Of a stretch of 41,284 nucleotides of DNA, positions 27,777 to 36,617 are shown piece by piece. The DNA is taken from assembly GCF_006546775.1 (NCBI RefSeq), contig NZ_VICE01000142.1:1-41284 (forward strand). Reading direction: 5' to 3'. The translations under genes were made by a program, and so were the position numbers. Position 1 is the first letter of the stretch; the number at the start of each line of letters is the position of its first letter. Under the pieces are notes generated by a model, which saw nothing but the letters and a program-made list of their open reading frames with translations, was not told the DNA's origin and ran no database searches. This DNA comes from Marilutibacter aestuarii. Lineage in GTDB: Bacteria > Pseudomonadota > Gammaproteobacteria > Xanthomonadales > Xanthomonadaceae.

Positions 27777-28900
27777 ATTTCGCCCCCATCCCTGAACTGC
27801 TCGAGGAGATCCGCAACGGCCGCATGGTCGTGATCGTCGACGACGAGGACCGCGAGAACGAGGGCGACCTGATCATGGCCGCCGAGCTGGTCAAGCCGTC
27901 CGACATCAACTTCATGGTCACCCATGCGCGCGGCCTGGTCTGCCTGTCGCTGACGCGCGAGCGCTGCGCCCAGCTCGGCCTGCCGCCGATGGTGCGCGAC
28001 AACACCTCCCAGCACCACACCAACTTCACCGTCAGCATCGAGGCGGCCGAGGGCGTGACCACCGGCATCAGCGCCTACGACCGCGCGCACACGGTGCGTA
28101 CCGCGGTGCGCCCCGACGCGAAGCCCAGCGACCTGCACCAGCCCGGCCACATCTTCCCGCTGCAGGCGCAGCCGGGCGGGGTGCTCAACCGCGCCGGGCA
28201 TACCGAGGCCGCCGCCGACCTGGCGATGATGGCCGGGCTCGAGCCCGCCGGCGTGCTGGTGGAGATCCTCAATGCCGACGGCAGCATGGCCCGTCGGCCC
28301 CAGCTGGAGGTGTTCGCCGCCGAGCACGGCCTGAAGATGGGCTCGATCGAGGCGCTGATCCGTTACCGGCTCGACACCGAGCACACGGTCGAGCGGGTCG
28401 ACGCCCGCCCGATCGAGACCGAGCACGGCGAGTTCCAGCTGGTCACCTACCGCGACCGGCTCAACCACGGCCTGCACTTCGCGCTGTTGCGCGGCGAGGC
28501 GGTCGCCTCGATCCCGACCCTGGTCCGGGTCCACGTGCAGAACCCGCTGTCGGATGCGCTGCACTGGCGGCGCCCCGACTTCGGCCCGGCGGTCGGCGAC
28601 GTCCTCGCCGCCATTGCCGCCGAGGAGCGCGGGGCGCTGGTCCTGCTCGGCGACAGCGCCAGCCCCGACGCGCTGCTGCGACGGATCCAGTCCGGTCCGT
28701 CGCAGGGTGGGGCGGACGCGGGCGCGCCGGAGGCGTCCGGCGGGCGCGGACAGGCGCTGGGCGAGTGGCGGCGAAACGGCGCCGGCGGCCAGATCCTGGC
28801 CGACCTGGGCCTGGGCAAGCTGCGGGTGCTGGGCACGCCGCGCAAGCAGATCGGCCTGGCCGGCTTCGGCCTGGAAGTGGTGGAGTACGTGGAGCCCTGA
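27773..28900 (+). CDS. ribBA: 3,4-DHBP synthase with degenerate RibA-like domain (RibBX type)
   Basis: The N-terminal half (about 1-205) is an intact 3,4-dihydroxy-2-butanone 4-phosphate synthase: [16 protein letters not shown] at 23-38, [12 protein letters not shown], and [13 protein letters not shown]. The C-terminal half resembles GTP cyclohydrolase II only in outline. The zinc-binding Cys cluster and the SLRCDCG-type motif of active RibA are missing, so this half is probably not catalytic. This hybrid is known in Proteobacteria as RibBX. Total length is 375 aa. It overlaps ribE and is followed after 83 bp by ribH. A separate functional ribA is expected elsewhere in the genome. Confidence 0.92.
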   Translation: MNFAPIPELLEEIRNGRMVVIVDDEDRENEGDLIMAAELVKPSDINFMVTHARGLVCLSLTRERCAQLGLPPMVRDNTSQHHTNFTVSIEAAEGVTTGISAYDRAHTVRTAVRPDAKPSDLHQPGHIFPLQAQPGGVLNRAGHTEAAADLAMMAGLEPAGVLVEILNADGSMARRPQLEVFAAEHGLKMGSIEALIRYRLDTEHTVERVDARPIETEHGEFQLVTYRDRLNHGLHFALLRGEAVASIPTLVRVHVQNPLSDALHWRRPDFGPAVGDVLAAIAAEERGALVLLGDSASPDALLRRIQSGPSQGGADAGAPEASGGRGQALGEWRRNGAGGQILADLGLGKLRVLGTPRKQIGLAGFGLEVVEYVEP

Positions 28901-28983
28901 ACCGGCGCCGCGACGCCGTCACCGCTTGTCATGAACTAGCCGCTAAACTGACATCCTTAGACGAACACGACACGAAACCGCCC

Positions 28984-29496
28984 ATGTCCCATATCGAAGG
29001 CGACCTGCGCAGCCCGCAGGGCGCGCGCTACGCGATCATCGCCAGCCGCTGGAACCCGCGCATCACCGACACCCTGGTGGCCGGTGCGCGCAAGACCTTC
29101 ACCGACAACGGCGTCTCCGAGGACGCGGTGGACGTCATCCGCGTGCCCGGCGCCTGGGAGATCGCGGTCACCGCCGAGCGCCTCGGCGCGGCCGGCGGCC
29201 ATGCCGCGATCGTGGCCCTGGGCTGCGTGGTCCGTGGCGACACGCGTCATTACGAACAGGTCGCCGACGGCTGCTCGGACGCGCTGATGCGGGTCTCGCT
29301 GGACTACGGCGTGCCGGTCGCCAACGGCGTGCTGGCGGTCGACCGCTTCGAGGATGCCGAGGCCCGCGCCGGCGGCAGCCACGGCAACAAGGGCGAGGAG
29401 GCGGCGCTGGTCGCGATCGAGATGGCGCACCTGCTGTCGCAGTTGCCCGCCGGCTTCGACGTGCCCGCCGACGCCCTGCCGGAGCTGGCCTCGTGA
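28984..29496 (+). CDS. ribH: 6,7-dimethyl-8-ribityllumazine synthase
   Basis: Condenses the RibD product (after dephosphorylation) with 3,4-DHBP. 170 aa. Landmarks are SRWNPRITD, the substrate loop VPGAWEIAV, and [12 protein letters not shown] with the catalytic His89. The upstream gap has a possible -10 TAAACT at 28944-28949 but poor -35 spacing, so readthrough from the riboswitch transcript is more likely. The stop overlaps the nusB GTG. Confidence 0.95.
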   Translation: MSHIEGDLRSPQGARYAIIASRWNPRITDTLVAGARKTFTDNGVSEDAVDVIRVPGAWEIAVTAERLGAAGGHAAIVALGCVVRGDTRHYEQVADGCSDALMRVSLDYGVPVANGVLAVDRFEDAEARAGGSHGNKGEEAALVAIEMAHLLSQLPAGFDVPADALPELAS

Positions 29497-29954
29497 ACCG
29501 CCGTCGGACCGATGGCATCGATCCGGTGGCGCGCAGCCGCGCCCGCCGGCGCGCGCTGCAGGCGGTGTACGCATGGCAGCTGTCGGGCGCACCGGTGCGC
29601 GAGGTGCTGGCGCAGTTCGCCCACGAGCAGGCGCGCGAGCACGCGGACCTGGCCTACTTCGAGGACCTGGTGATCGGCGTCGACGAGCATCGCAAGGACA
29701 TCGACGCCGCGCTGCTGCCCTTCCTCGACCGCAGCGTCGAGGAAGTCGACCCGATCGAGCGCGCCGGGCTGCGCATCGCCGCGTACGAGTTGCGGCATCG
29801 CCCCGACGTGCCCTACCGGGTGGTCATCAACGAGGCGATCGAGAGCGTCAAGAAGTTCGGCACCGAACACGGCCACACCTACGTCAACGGCGTGCTCGAC
29901 CACGCGGCCGCCGAGTGGCGCGCGGTCGAGGTGAACGCCCCGCGCGGCGGCTGA
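29493..29954 (+). CDS. nusB: Transcription antitermination protein NusB
   Basis: All-helical RNA-binding factor that works with NusE/S10 on boxA RNA in rRNA antitermination. 153 aa. It starts at a GTG that overlaps the ribH stop. Typical pattern: [51 protein letters not shown] and YVNGVLD. The ribH-nusB-thiL order is widespread in Proteobacteria. Confidence 0.96.
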   Translation: MNRRRTDGIDPVARSRARRRALQAVYAWQLSGAPVREVLAQFAHEQAREHADLAYFEDLVIGVDEHRKDIDAALLPFLDRSVEEVDPIERAGLRIAAYELRHRPDVPYRVVINEAIESVKKFGTEHGHTYVNGVLDHAAAEWRAVEVNAPRGG

Positions 29955-30005
29955 GGCCGCCGGTCCCGCGCCGCGCCCGCTGGCGCGGCAGTCCGGAAAC
30001 GCCGC

Positions 30006-31064
30006 ATGCATGACGCGCCGCCCGACCCGACCGAGTTCGACCTGATCCAGCGCATCCGCCAGCGCGCCGCCGGGCGCGCGGACGTGGTGCTGGGCATCGG
30101 CGACGATGCCGCGATCCTCGAGGCCGCGCCCGGCCGCCAGCTGGTGGTGGCGATGGACACGCTAAACGCCGGCGTCCACTTCCCGCTCCACACCGCCCCG
30201 GCCGACATCGGCTGGAAGGCGCTGGCGGTCAACCTGTCCGACCTGGCCGCGATGGGCGCCGAGCCGGCGTGGTGCACCCTGTCGCTGTCCCTGCCCGAGC
30301 GCGACGGCCCGTGGCTTGATGGCTTCCTCGACGGCTTCCTCGCGATGGCCGCGGCGCACGGCGTGGCCCTGGTCGGCGGCGACACCACGCGCGGTCCGCT
30401 GTCGGTCTGCGTGACCGCCCACGGCTGGGTCGAACCCGGCGCGGCGCTGCGAAGGTCCGCAGCGCGTGTCGGCGATGACGTCTGGATCTCGGGCAGCCTC
30501 GGCGATGCGGCCGCCGGCCTGCGTTTCGCGCTCGCCCCGGGCGAGCCGGCGGAGGACGACGAACACACACGGGCGGCGGTGCGCTGGCTGCGCGAGCGCC
30601 TGGACAGGCCGACGCCGCGGGTGGACCTGGGGCGCGCGCTGGCGGGCCGCGCCCATGCCGCGATCGATGTGTCCGACGGCCTGCTGGCCGACCTGGACCA
30701 TGTCTGCGAGGCCAGCGGCGTCGGCGTGCGCGTGTGGGCGGATGCCTTGCCCTGTTCGGCGTCGCTGTCCAGCGTCGTGGACGCCGACCTGCGTCGCGCG
30801 CTGCAACTGGGCGGCGGCGACGACTACGAACTGTGCTTCACCGCGCCCGCGGCCCTGCGCGACGCGCTCGGCGAACTGTCGCTCGCCCTGGCGGTCCCGC
30901 TCAGCCGGATCGGCACGGTCGGCGTCGGCGAACGGGTCCGGGTGATCGACGCCGGACTCGACCAGGACGGCCCCGAATGGGTCCCGCCGCGACGGGGCTA
31001 CGTCCACTTCGACCCCGACCCCGACACCGACCCGGCACCCGGTCCCGGCACCCGGAACGACTGA
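30006..31064 (+). CDS. thiL: Thiamine-monophosphate kinase
   Basis: Phosphorylates thiamine phosphate to thiamine pyrophosphate with ATP. 352 aa, PurM-like fold: GIGDDAA at 31-36, VAMDTLNAGVHFP, LSDLAAMGA, GGDTTRG, and DVSDGLLADLDH. The C-terminal tail after about residue 335 is an unusual run of Asp-Pro and Gly-Pro steps (FDPDPDTDPAPGPG), probably disordered. pgpA, the usual next gene in many Proteobacteria, is absent; a secreted hydrolase follows instead. Confidence 0.94.
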   Translation: MHDAPPDPTEFDLIQRIRQRAAGRADVVLGIGDDAAILEAAPGRQLVVAMDTLNAGVHFPLHTAPADIGWKALAVNLSDLAAMGAEPAWCTLSLSLPERDGPWLDGFLDGFLAMAAAHGVALVGGDTTRGPLSVCVTAHGWVEPGAALRRSAARVGDDVWISGSLGDAAAGLRFALAPGEPAEDDEHTRAAVRWLRERLDRPTPRVDLGRALAGRAHAAIDVSDGLLADLDHVCEASGVGVRVWADALPCSASLSSVVDADLRRALQLGGGDDYELCFTAPAALRDALGELSLALAVPLSRIGTVGVGERVRVIDAGLDQDGPEWVPPRRGYVHFDPDPDTDPAPGPGTRND

Positions 31065-31121
31065 ATCGCCCCCGCAGCGCGCGCCGCTCCGGCCGCATGC
31101 CGCGTTGCAGCGTGCTCGCGT

Positions 31122-31139
31122 CCGTACCCGCTGGTACGG
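31122..31139. promoter_or_regulatory. Inverted repeat before the secreted hydrolase
   Basis: CCGTACC and GGTACGG form a perfect 7-bp inverted repeat with a CGCT centre. It lies 58 bp after thiL and 86 bp before the hydrolase ATG. No T-tract follows on either strand, so an operator is as likely as a terminator. Confidence 0.4.
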
Positions 31140-31224
31140 TCCCCGTCGACGCGTCAATGCGTCAGCGTATGGTCGCCGAGGGGGCGGGACCGCCGGGATA
31201 TCGGATAGTCGGGAGGGTCGATCC

Positions 31225-32796
31225 ATGGGCAGGAACGCAATTCGTCTCGCATGCGCCGTCGTGCTGCTGTGCGCCTCGGCGCTGGCCGCGGCCGGCGACT
31301 TCAGCAAGCGCTATGCCAGCATCCAGAGCTTCGACGGCACCGCGCTGGGCGCACTGGTGCTGGTGCCCGAGGGCGAGGGGCCCTTCCCGTTGCTGGTGAT
31401 GCCGGCCAGCTGGGCGCTGCCGAACCTGGAATACCTGGGCCGCGCCCGCCAGCTGGCCGCCGATGGCTACGTCGTGGTCAGCTACACCTCGCGCGGGTTC
31501 TGGGATTCGGCCGGGCGCATCGACATCGCCGGCCCGGCGACGGTGGAGGACGTCAGCGCCGTGATCGACTGGGCGCTGGCGAACACGCCGGCGGACCCGG
31601 CGGCGATCGGCGCCTCGGGCATCTCCTACGGCGCCGGCACCAGTTTGCTCGCCGCCGGCCGCGACCCGCGGATCAAGGCGGTGGCGGCGCTGAGCGGCTG
31701 GTCCGACCTCGAGGCCTCGCTGTACGCCAATCGCACGGTCAGCCAGCAGGGCGTGGGCCTGCTGGTCGCCGCGGGCGCGCTCACCGGCCGGCCCGGACCC
31801 GAGCTGACGGCGATCACCGCGCGCGTGCTGCTGGGCGACTACGACGGCGCGGTCCAGGGCATGTTGCCGGTCGCGCCCGAGCGTGGCGCCCGCAGCGAGC
31901 TGGCGCAGATCAACCTCAACGGCACGGCCGTCCTGCTGGGCAATGCCTTCAACGACGGCCTGTTCCCGCCCAATCCGCTGGTGGACTTCTTCAACGGACT
32001 GACCGGCCCAAGCCAGTTGATCCTCAGCCAGGGCGACCACGCCACTGCCGAGCTGCCCGGTGCGCTGGGCCTGCCCAACGAACTCTACGACGCCGCCACG
32101 CGCTGGTTCGACCACCACCTGCGTGGACGCGACAACGGCGTGCCGGCCGAGCCCCGGGTGCGCATGGCGACCCTCTCCGGCGACTGGCAGGCCTTCGGCG
32201 ACTGGGCCGCGGTGCAGGCAGGCGCGACCGAGTATGGACTCTCGCGCCCCGGTGGTTTCGTGCCCACCGGTGGCCTGACCGGCACGGCGAACAGCGGCTG
32301 GACGCATCGCATCGGCACCGGGCTGCCCACCCTGGCCGATTCGGGCGTGGTACTGGTGTCGGGCCTGCTGCAGGGGCTCGGGCTGCCGGCGACCGCGTCG
32401 ATCCCGCTGGTGTCGCGCGTCGGCGCAGCGGTCTGGGTGGGGTCCGCAATGCCGGCGACGCGCACGCTCGTGGGCGCGCCAGAGCTGCGCATCACGGTCA
32501 CCCCCAGCCAGTCGTCGCTGAGCCTGTTCGCCTACCTGTACCGCATGGACCGCTGGGGCACCGGGCACCTGCTCAGCCACACGCCGTATTCGCTGCGCGG
32601 CGTGGCGCCGGGCGTGGCCACGCCGGTGGACATCGCGCTGGAAGCCACCGCAGCGGAGATCCGTGCCGGCGAGCGCCTGGTGCTGGTGATCGACACCACC
32701 GATCCGCGTTATGCCGACGCGACCTCGCTCGGTGGCACGGTCGCGTTCTCGTCGCCGGCCTCGCGACCGGCACGGCTGCGCGTCGCGCTCAAATAG
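31225..32796 (+). CDS. Secreted alpha/beta hydrolase (CocE/X-Pro peptidase S15 type)
   Basis: A 523-aa exported protein. Signal peptide at about 1-24 (hydrophobic core AVVLLCASALAA, cleavage near AAG|DF). The hydrolase domain has the nucleophile Ser134 in GISYG, Asp244 in NAFNDGLFPP and His272 in QGDHATAE. The C-terminal part (about 385-523) looks like the X-Pro dipeptidyl-peptidase beta-sandwich, ending FSSPASRPARLRVALK. The substrate could be a peptide, ester or acyl compound. GGGAGGG lies about 7 nt before the ATG and fixes the start. It could be a type II secretion client or stay in the periplasm. Confidence 0.82.
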   Translation: MGRNAIRLACAVVLLCASALAAAGDFSKRYASIQSFDGTALGALVLVPEGEGPFPLLVMPASWALPNLEYLGRARQLAADGYVVVSYTSRGFWDSAGRIDIAGPATVEDVSAVIDWALANTPADPAAIGASGISYGAGTSLLAAGRDPRIKAVAALSGWSDLEASLYANRTVSQQGVGLLVAAGALTGRPGPELTAITARVLLGDYDGAVQGMLPVAPERGARSELAQINLNGTAVLLGNAFNDGLFPPNPLVDFFNGLTGPSQLILSQGDHATAELPGALGLPNELYDAATRWFDHHLRGRDNGVPAEPRVRMATLSGDWQAFGDWAAVQAGATEYGLSRPGGFVPTGGLTGTANSGWTHRIGTGLPTLADSGVVLVSGLLQGLGLPATASIPLVSRVGAAVWVGSAMPATRTLVGAPELRITVTPSQSSLSLFAYLYRMDRWGTGHLLSHTPYSLRGVAPGVATPVDIALEATAAEIRAGERLVLVIDTTDPRYADATSLGGTVAFSSPASRPARLRVALK

Positions 32797-32850
32797 GCCA
32801 TGCGTCGCGGCACGCGCCATCGCGGCGCGCCCGCGACGCGCCCTGCAACT

Positions 32851-32865
32851 TGAACGTGGCGTTCA
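32851..32865. promoter_or_regulatory. Inverted repeat upstream of the amidohydrolase operon
   Basis: TGAACG, TGG, CGTTCA: a perfect 6-bp inverted repeat lying 44 bp before the first ATG of the three-gene operon and 55 bp after the hydrolase stop. It is a plausible operator. No confident -35/-10 pair can be placed around it. Confidence 0.35.
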
Positions 32866-32908
32866 GTTGCTCACGGACTCCTCATACCCCCGGTGGAAGC
32901 ATCGGGGC

Positions 32909-33757
32909 ATGGATGCCACTGCCAACCCCACACCGTTCTTCACCGTGGCCGAGCGGCTCGTCCTCGACGCGCCGGACGACGACTGGGACCTGGTCCTGGG
33001 CGACGGGCCCATCGTCGCCACCGCGATCCACGATGGCCACGCCATGCGTCCCTCCCTCGCTGCGCATCTCGCGGTCGACGATACCGGCCGCCGGCGCGAG
33101 GAGGACCCGCTGACCGGCGCGCTGGTCGAGGCCGGCGACGTGAGGCTGCGGGTGCGCGCCTCGCGCTTCCAGGTCGACCTCAACCGTCCGCGCGACCTGG
33201 CCCTGTCGACCGACCCCGCCGATACCTGGGGGCTGAAGGTCTGGAAGGGCCCGCTGCCGCCCGGCGAACTGGCGACCTCGCTCGCGGCGCACGATCGCTT
33301 CTACGCGATGATGGCCGAGCTGATGGATCGCTTGATCGCGCGCTGGGGCTGCGTGCTCCTGCTCGACATCCACAGCTACAACCACCGCCGCGACGGTGCC
33401 GGGGCGCCGCCGGCACCTTCGGGCGACAACCCCGACATCGACGTCGGCGCCACCACGCTGGACCGCAGCCGCTGGGGCCACGCCGTCGAACGCCTGGTGC
33501 AGGTCCTGCGCGAACGCCCGGCCGCGGGACGCACGCTCGACGTGCGCGAGAACGTGCGCTACGACGGCGGCGGGCACTTCCCCGAATGGCTTCATGCCGC
33601 CTATGGCGACAAGGTCTGCGCCGTGTCGCTCGAGTACAAGAAGTTCTACATGGACGAGTGGACCGCCCGGGCCGACATCGCGGTGCTCGAAGACCTGCGC
33701 CGTGGACTGGCGGCCGCGGTCGACGCCGTCCGCGGGGAGTTCCACGCATGCCGGTGA
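32909..33757 (+). CDS. N-formylglutamate amidohydrolase family protein
   Basis: A 282-aa zinc amidohydrolase of the FGase (HutG-type) family, relatives of which cleave N-formylglutamate or related N-acyl bonds. Features: HDGH at 41-44, QVDLNRPRD, LLDIHSYNHRR (Asp153, His155), a GGGHFPEW segment, and the late acidic motif SLEYKKFYMDEW. No histidine-degradation genes are nearby, so its substrate is probably not formylglutamate from the hut pathway. Its last 10 bp overlap the next gene, and the set of three overlapping genes suggests a shared pathway. Confidence 0.85.
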   Translation: MDATANPTPFFTVAERLVLDAPDDDWDLVLGDGPIVATAIHDGHAMRPSLAAHLAVDDTGRRREEDPLTGALVEAGDVRLRVRASRFQVDLNRPRDLALSTDPADTWGLKVWKGPLPPGELATSLAAHDRFYAMMAELMDRLIARWGCVLLLDIHSYNHRRDGAGAPPAPSGDNPDIDVGATTLDRSRWGHAVERLVQVLRERPAAGRTLDVRENVRYDGGGHFPEWLHAAYGDKVCAVSLEYKKFYMDEWTARADIAVLEDLRRGLAAAVDAVRGEFHACR

Positions 33758-34947
33758 GCGCGATGCATGCCCCGCCGCGCGCGCTGCCCCCGGTGGCCGC
33801 GCGGGTCGATGCCGCCCTGGTCGAGCTCGACCGCCAGATCGACTGGCTGCTGGCGCTCTCGCCGATCGACAACGACGGCGCGTGGGAGGCATTCGAGGCC
33901 AGCGGTTTCCGCCAGGCGCCACCGCTGCGTTACATCGACCTGGAGATCGACCTCGACGAGGCGCGCCAGCGCCTGGACGCGCTGCCCCTGGACGACATCG
34001 AGTCGCCCCTGCTGTCGGGCCTGCTCAGCGAGAAGCAGCGCGAACTGGAACGGCACCTGCAGCTCGTGCGACTGCGCGGCACGGAGGGCTTCGTCAACGC
34101 CAGCCTCGACCTGTTCGGCGGCGTCGATGCCGGTCTGCGCGCGCTGGCCGACGAGATCCTCGCGAGCGTGCCGCATGGCGCGCCCCTGGTCGCCGACGCC
34201 GGCATCGACGAGGTCGTCGAAGCGGTCGAGGCCGAGCTGGAGTGGTACCGCGGCCGGGCCGGGGATTTCAAGGCCGACGTGGTCGTGGACACTGACATCG
34301 GCTCGATGATGATGGTCTCGCACGGCACCTTCTACGTCGACGGCGGGATCCGCCTGCCGCGCGCGCGCGTGCAGCCGCTGGTGCAGCACGAGATCGGCAC
34401 GCACGTCGTCACCCGTTACAACGGCGGCCACCAGCCGCTGCGCCAGCTCGAGGTGGGCCTGGCCCACTACGACGCCCTCCAGGAAGGCCTGGGCGTGCTC
34501 GCCGAGTACCTCGCCGGCTACCTGCCCGGCGACCGCCTGCGCGTGCTCGCCGCGCGCGTGGTGGCGGTCGACATGGCCGTCGCCGGCGAGGGCATCCCGG
34601 AGATCCACGCCTGCCTGCGCGAAACCCATGGCCTGCCGACCAACGAGGCCTTCGACATCGCGGTGCGCGCGCTGCGCGGCGGCGGCCTGACCAAGGACGC
34701 CGTCTACCTCAGTGGCCTGCGCGACCTGCTCGACCACCTCCACGCCGGTGGCGAGCTTGGACCTTTGCTTCGCGGCAAGTTCGCCCTCTCGCACCTGCCC
34801 GTCGTCGATCGGCTGGAAGAGGAGGGCTGGGCGGTGCCGCCGGCGCTGATGCCTCGCTATGCCCACGACGACGGCTTCGCCGATCGCCTGCAATGCTGCC
34901 GTGACACCGGCATCGCCGACTTCTTCCACATGGAACCACGCGCATGA
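33748..34947 (+). CDS. QEGLA-motif metallopeptidase-like protein (DUF1704, MATCAP-related)
   Basis: A 399-aa soluble protein with an HExxxH motif, HEIGTH at 214-219 (His214, Glu215, His219), and a downstream acidic ligand Glu246 in QEGLG. This arrangement matches DUF1704. The eukaryotic members (MATCAP) are metallo-carboxypeptidases that remove the C-terminal tyrosine of tubulin. Bacterial copies are usually named after flavohaemoglobin expression and the QEGLA motif, with no defined chemistry. The N-terminal 130 residues are helical and charged. An ATG at 33763 is an alternative start. It overlaps both neighbours (10 bp and ATGA). Confidence 0.85.
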   Translation: MPVSAMHAPPRALPPVAARVDAALVELDRQIDWLLALSPIDNDGAWEAFEASGFRQAPPLRYIDLEIDLDEARQRLDALPLDDIESPLLSGLLSEKQRELERHLQLVRLRGTEGFVNASLDLFGGVDAGLRALADEILASVPHGAPLVADAGIDEVVEAVEAELEWYRGRAGDFKADVVVDTDIGSMMMVSHGTFYVDGGIRLPRARVQPLVQHEIGTHVVTRYNGGHQPLRQLEVGLAHYDALQEGLGVLAEYLAGYLPGDRLRVLAARVVAVDMAVAGEGIPEIHACLRETHGLPTNEAFDIAVRALRGGGLTKDAVYLSGLRDLLDHLHAGGELGPLLRGKFALSHLPVVDRLEEEGWAVPPALMPRYAHDDGFADRLQCCRDTGIADFFHMEPRA

Positions 34948-36014
34948 ACGAACGCACCGCCTCGCCGATCAAGCTGGGCTTCGTCATCAACGACATCGCG
35001 ACCGAAAAGGACAACTTCACCACGATCCGCCTGGCCCGTCGCGCGATCGCGCGCGGCCACGAGGTCGCGTTGATCGGGCTGGGCGGCTTCATCTACGACA
35101 GCAACGGCGTCATCCGCGCGCATGCCCACCGCCCGCGTGGCACCGGCTATGCCGACGATGCCGAGCTGCTGGCCGACCTGCAGGCCGACGACGCCCGGAT
35201 CGAGCGCATCTCGGTCGAGGCGCTGGACGTGCTCATGCTGCGCAGCGATCCGGCCGACGAAGTCAACGAGCGGCCGTGGGCGCCCAACAGCGGGCTGCTG
35301 TTCGCCCAGCTCGCGGCGCTCAAGCACGTGATCGTGCTCAACGATCCCACCCACCTGACCGATGCCTCCAACAAGACCTATTTCCAGCACTTCCCCGAGG
35401 AAGTGCGGCCGGTCACCTGCATCACCCTCGACGCGGAGGAGATCAAGGCCTTCATCGCCGCGCACGACGGCCATGGCGTGATCAAGCCGCTGCAGGGCTC
35501 GGGCGGGCAGAGCGTGTTCGTGGTGACGCCCGACAGCGGCGGCAACCTCAACCAGATGATCGACGCCGTCACCCGCGACGGCTACGCCATCGTCCAGGAA
35601 TACCTGCCGCGCGCGGTCGACGGCGACCTGCGCCTGCTGACGCTCAATGGCCGGCCCCTGGAAGTGGAGGGCACGTACGCCTGCATCCGTCGCTACAACG
35701 ACAGCGGGGACGCCCGCAGCAACATCAGCGCCGGCGGCAAGTACGAGATGGCGGTGCCTGACGAGGATGCCCTGCGCATCGCCAGCATCGTCGCCCCCAA
35801 GCTCATGCGCGACGGCATGTACTTCGCCGGCCTGGACATCGTCGGCGACAAGATGATGGAGATCAACGTCGATACGCCCGGCGGGATCAACATGGCCGAC
35901 GACCTCACCGGCCTTGACTTCAGCGGGCACATCATCGCCGACCTCGAGCGCAAGGTCGCCATGCGCGACCACTACAACCGCACGCTCAGCAACACCGAAC
36001 TGGCAATGATGTAG
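34944..36014 (+). CDS. ATP-grasp ligase, glutathione-synthetase-like
   Basis: A 356-aa cytoplasmic ligase. The N-terminal substrate domain has KLGFVINDIATEKDNFTT. The central lid has VIKPLQGSGGQSVFVV, and the ATP-grasp core has AIVQEYLPRAVDGDLRLL, then GLDIVG and MEINVDTPGGIN, with the Glu-Ile-Asn metal site typical of glutathione synthetase. Such enzymes join a carboxylate to an amine using ATP. No gamma-glutamylcysteine ligase is nearby and the operon partners differ from gsh loci, so glutathione synthesis is uncertain. It starts inside the stop of the peptidase gene and ends 9 bp before the convergent glycosylase gene. Confidence 0.85.
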   Translation: MNERTASPIKLGFVINDIATEKDNFTTIRLARRAIARGHEVALIGLGGFIYDSNGVIRAHAHRPRGTGYADDAELLADLQADDARIERISVEALDVLMLRSDPADEVNERPWAPNSGLLFAQLAALKHVIVLNDPTHLTDASNKTYFQHFPEEVRPVTCITLDAEEIKAFIAAHDGHGVIKPLQGSGGQSVFVVTPDSGGNLNQMIDAVTRDGYAIVQEYLPRAVDGDLRLLTLNGRPLEVEGTYACIRRYNDSGDARSNISAGGKYEMAVPDEDALRIASIVAPKLMRDGMYFAGLDIVGDKMMEINVDTPGGINMADDLTGLDFSGHIIADLERKVAMRDHYNRTLSNTELAMM

Positions 36015-36023
36015 GCCGCCGCG

Positions 36024-36614
36024 TCAGTCGCCCAGCGCCGCGCGCACCCGAAGGCGCAACCCGGGCAGGACGTCCTGCTCGAACCAGGGGTTGGCCTTGA
36101 ACCAGGCGACGTTGCGCGGGCTGGGGTGCGGCAACGGCAGTCGGTTCTGCTCCAGGTGCGCACGCCAGTCGCGCACCGTGGCGGTCAGGGTCGCGGCATC
36201 GCGTGTCCCCAGCACATGGGCCTGCGCATGGCGGCCCACCAGCAGGCTCAGGCGCACGTTCGCCAGCAGCGGCAGCAGCCGCGGGTGCCAGGTGGCCCGG
36301 CACTCCGGTCGCGGCGGGGCGTCGCCACCGCTGCGCTTGCCCGGATAGCAGAAGCCCATCGGCACGAGGGCGACCCGATCGGCATCGTAGAACGTGGCGC
36401 TGTCGAGCCCGAGCCACTCGCGCAGGCGCCGGCCGCTGGCATCGTCCCAGGGAATGCCACTGGCATGCACGCGCGCGCCCGGCGCCTGGCCGATGACCAG
36501 CACGCGCGCGCGGCGGCTCGCCTGCACCACCGGGCGCGGCCCGAGCGGCAACACCGCCGCGCACTGCGTGCAGGCGCGGATCTCGCACAGCAGGGCGGGC
36601 AGGGCGTCGGCCAC
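36024..36614 (-). CDS. Uracil-DNA glycosylase superfamily protein, probable Fe-S type
   Basis: A 196-aa protein of the UDG superfamily, starting at GTG. The active-site motif is GQAPG (42-46) followed by GIPWDDASGRRLREWL, and the C-terminal motif is PLPHPSPRN. Cys15 and Cys18 (ACTQC) together with Cys89 and Cys105 (15 residues between them) match the layout of the four ligands of the [4Fe-4S] cluster in family 4 UDGs. The catalytic specificity (uracil or other base) cannot be read. It lies 3 bp after the oxidase gene on the same strand. Confidence 0.82.
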   Translation of the reverse strand: MADALPALLCEIRACTQCAAVLPLGPRPVVQASRRARVLVIGQAPGARVHASGIPWDDASGRRLREWLGLDSATFYDADRVALVPMGFCYPGKRSGGDAPPRPECRATWHPRLLPLLANVRLSLLVGRHAQAHVLGTRDAATLTATVRDWRAHLEQNRLPLPHPSPRNVAWFKANPWFEQDVLPGLRLRVRAALGD

Positions 36615-36617
36615 GGC

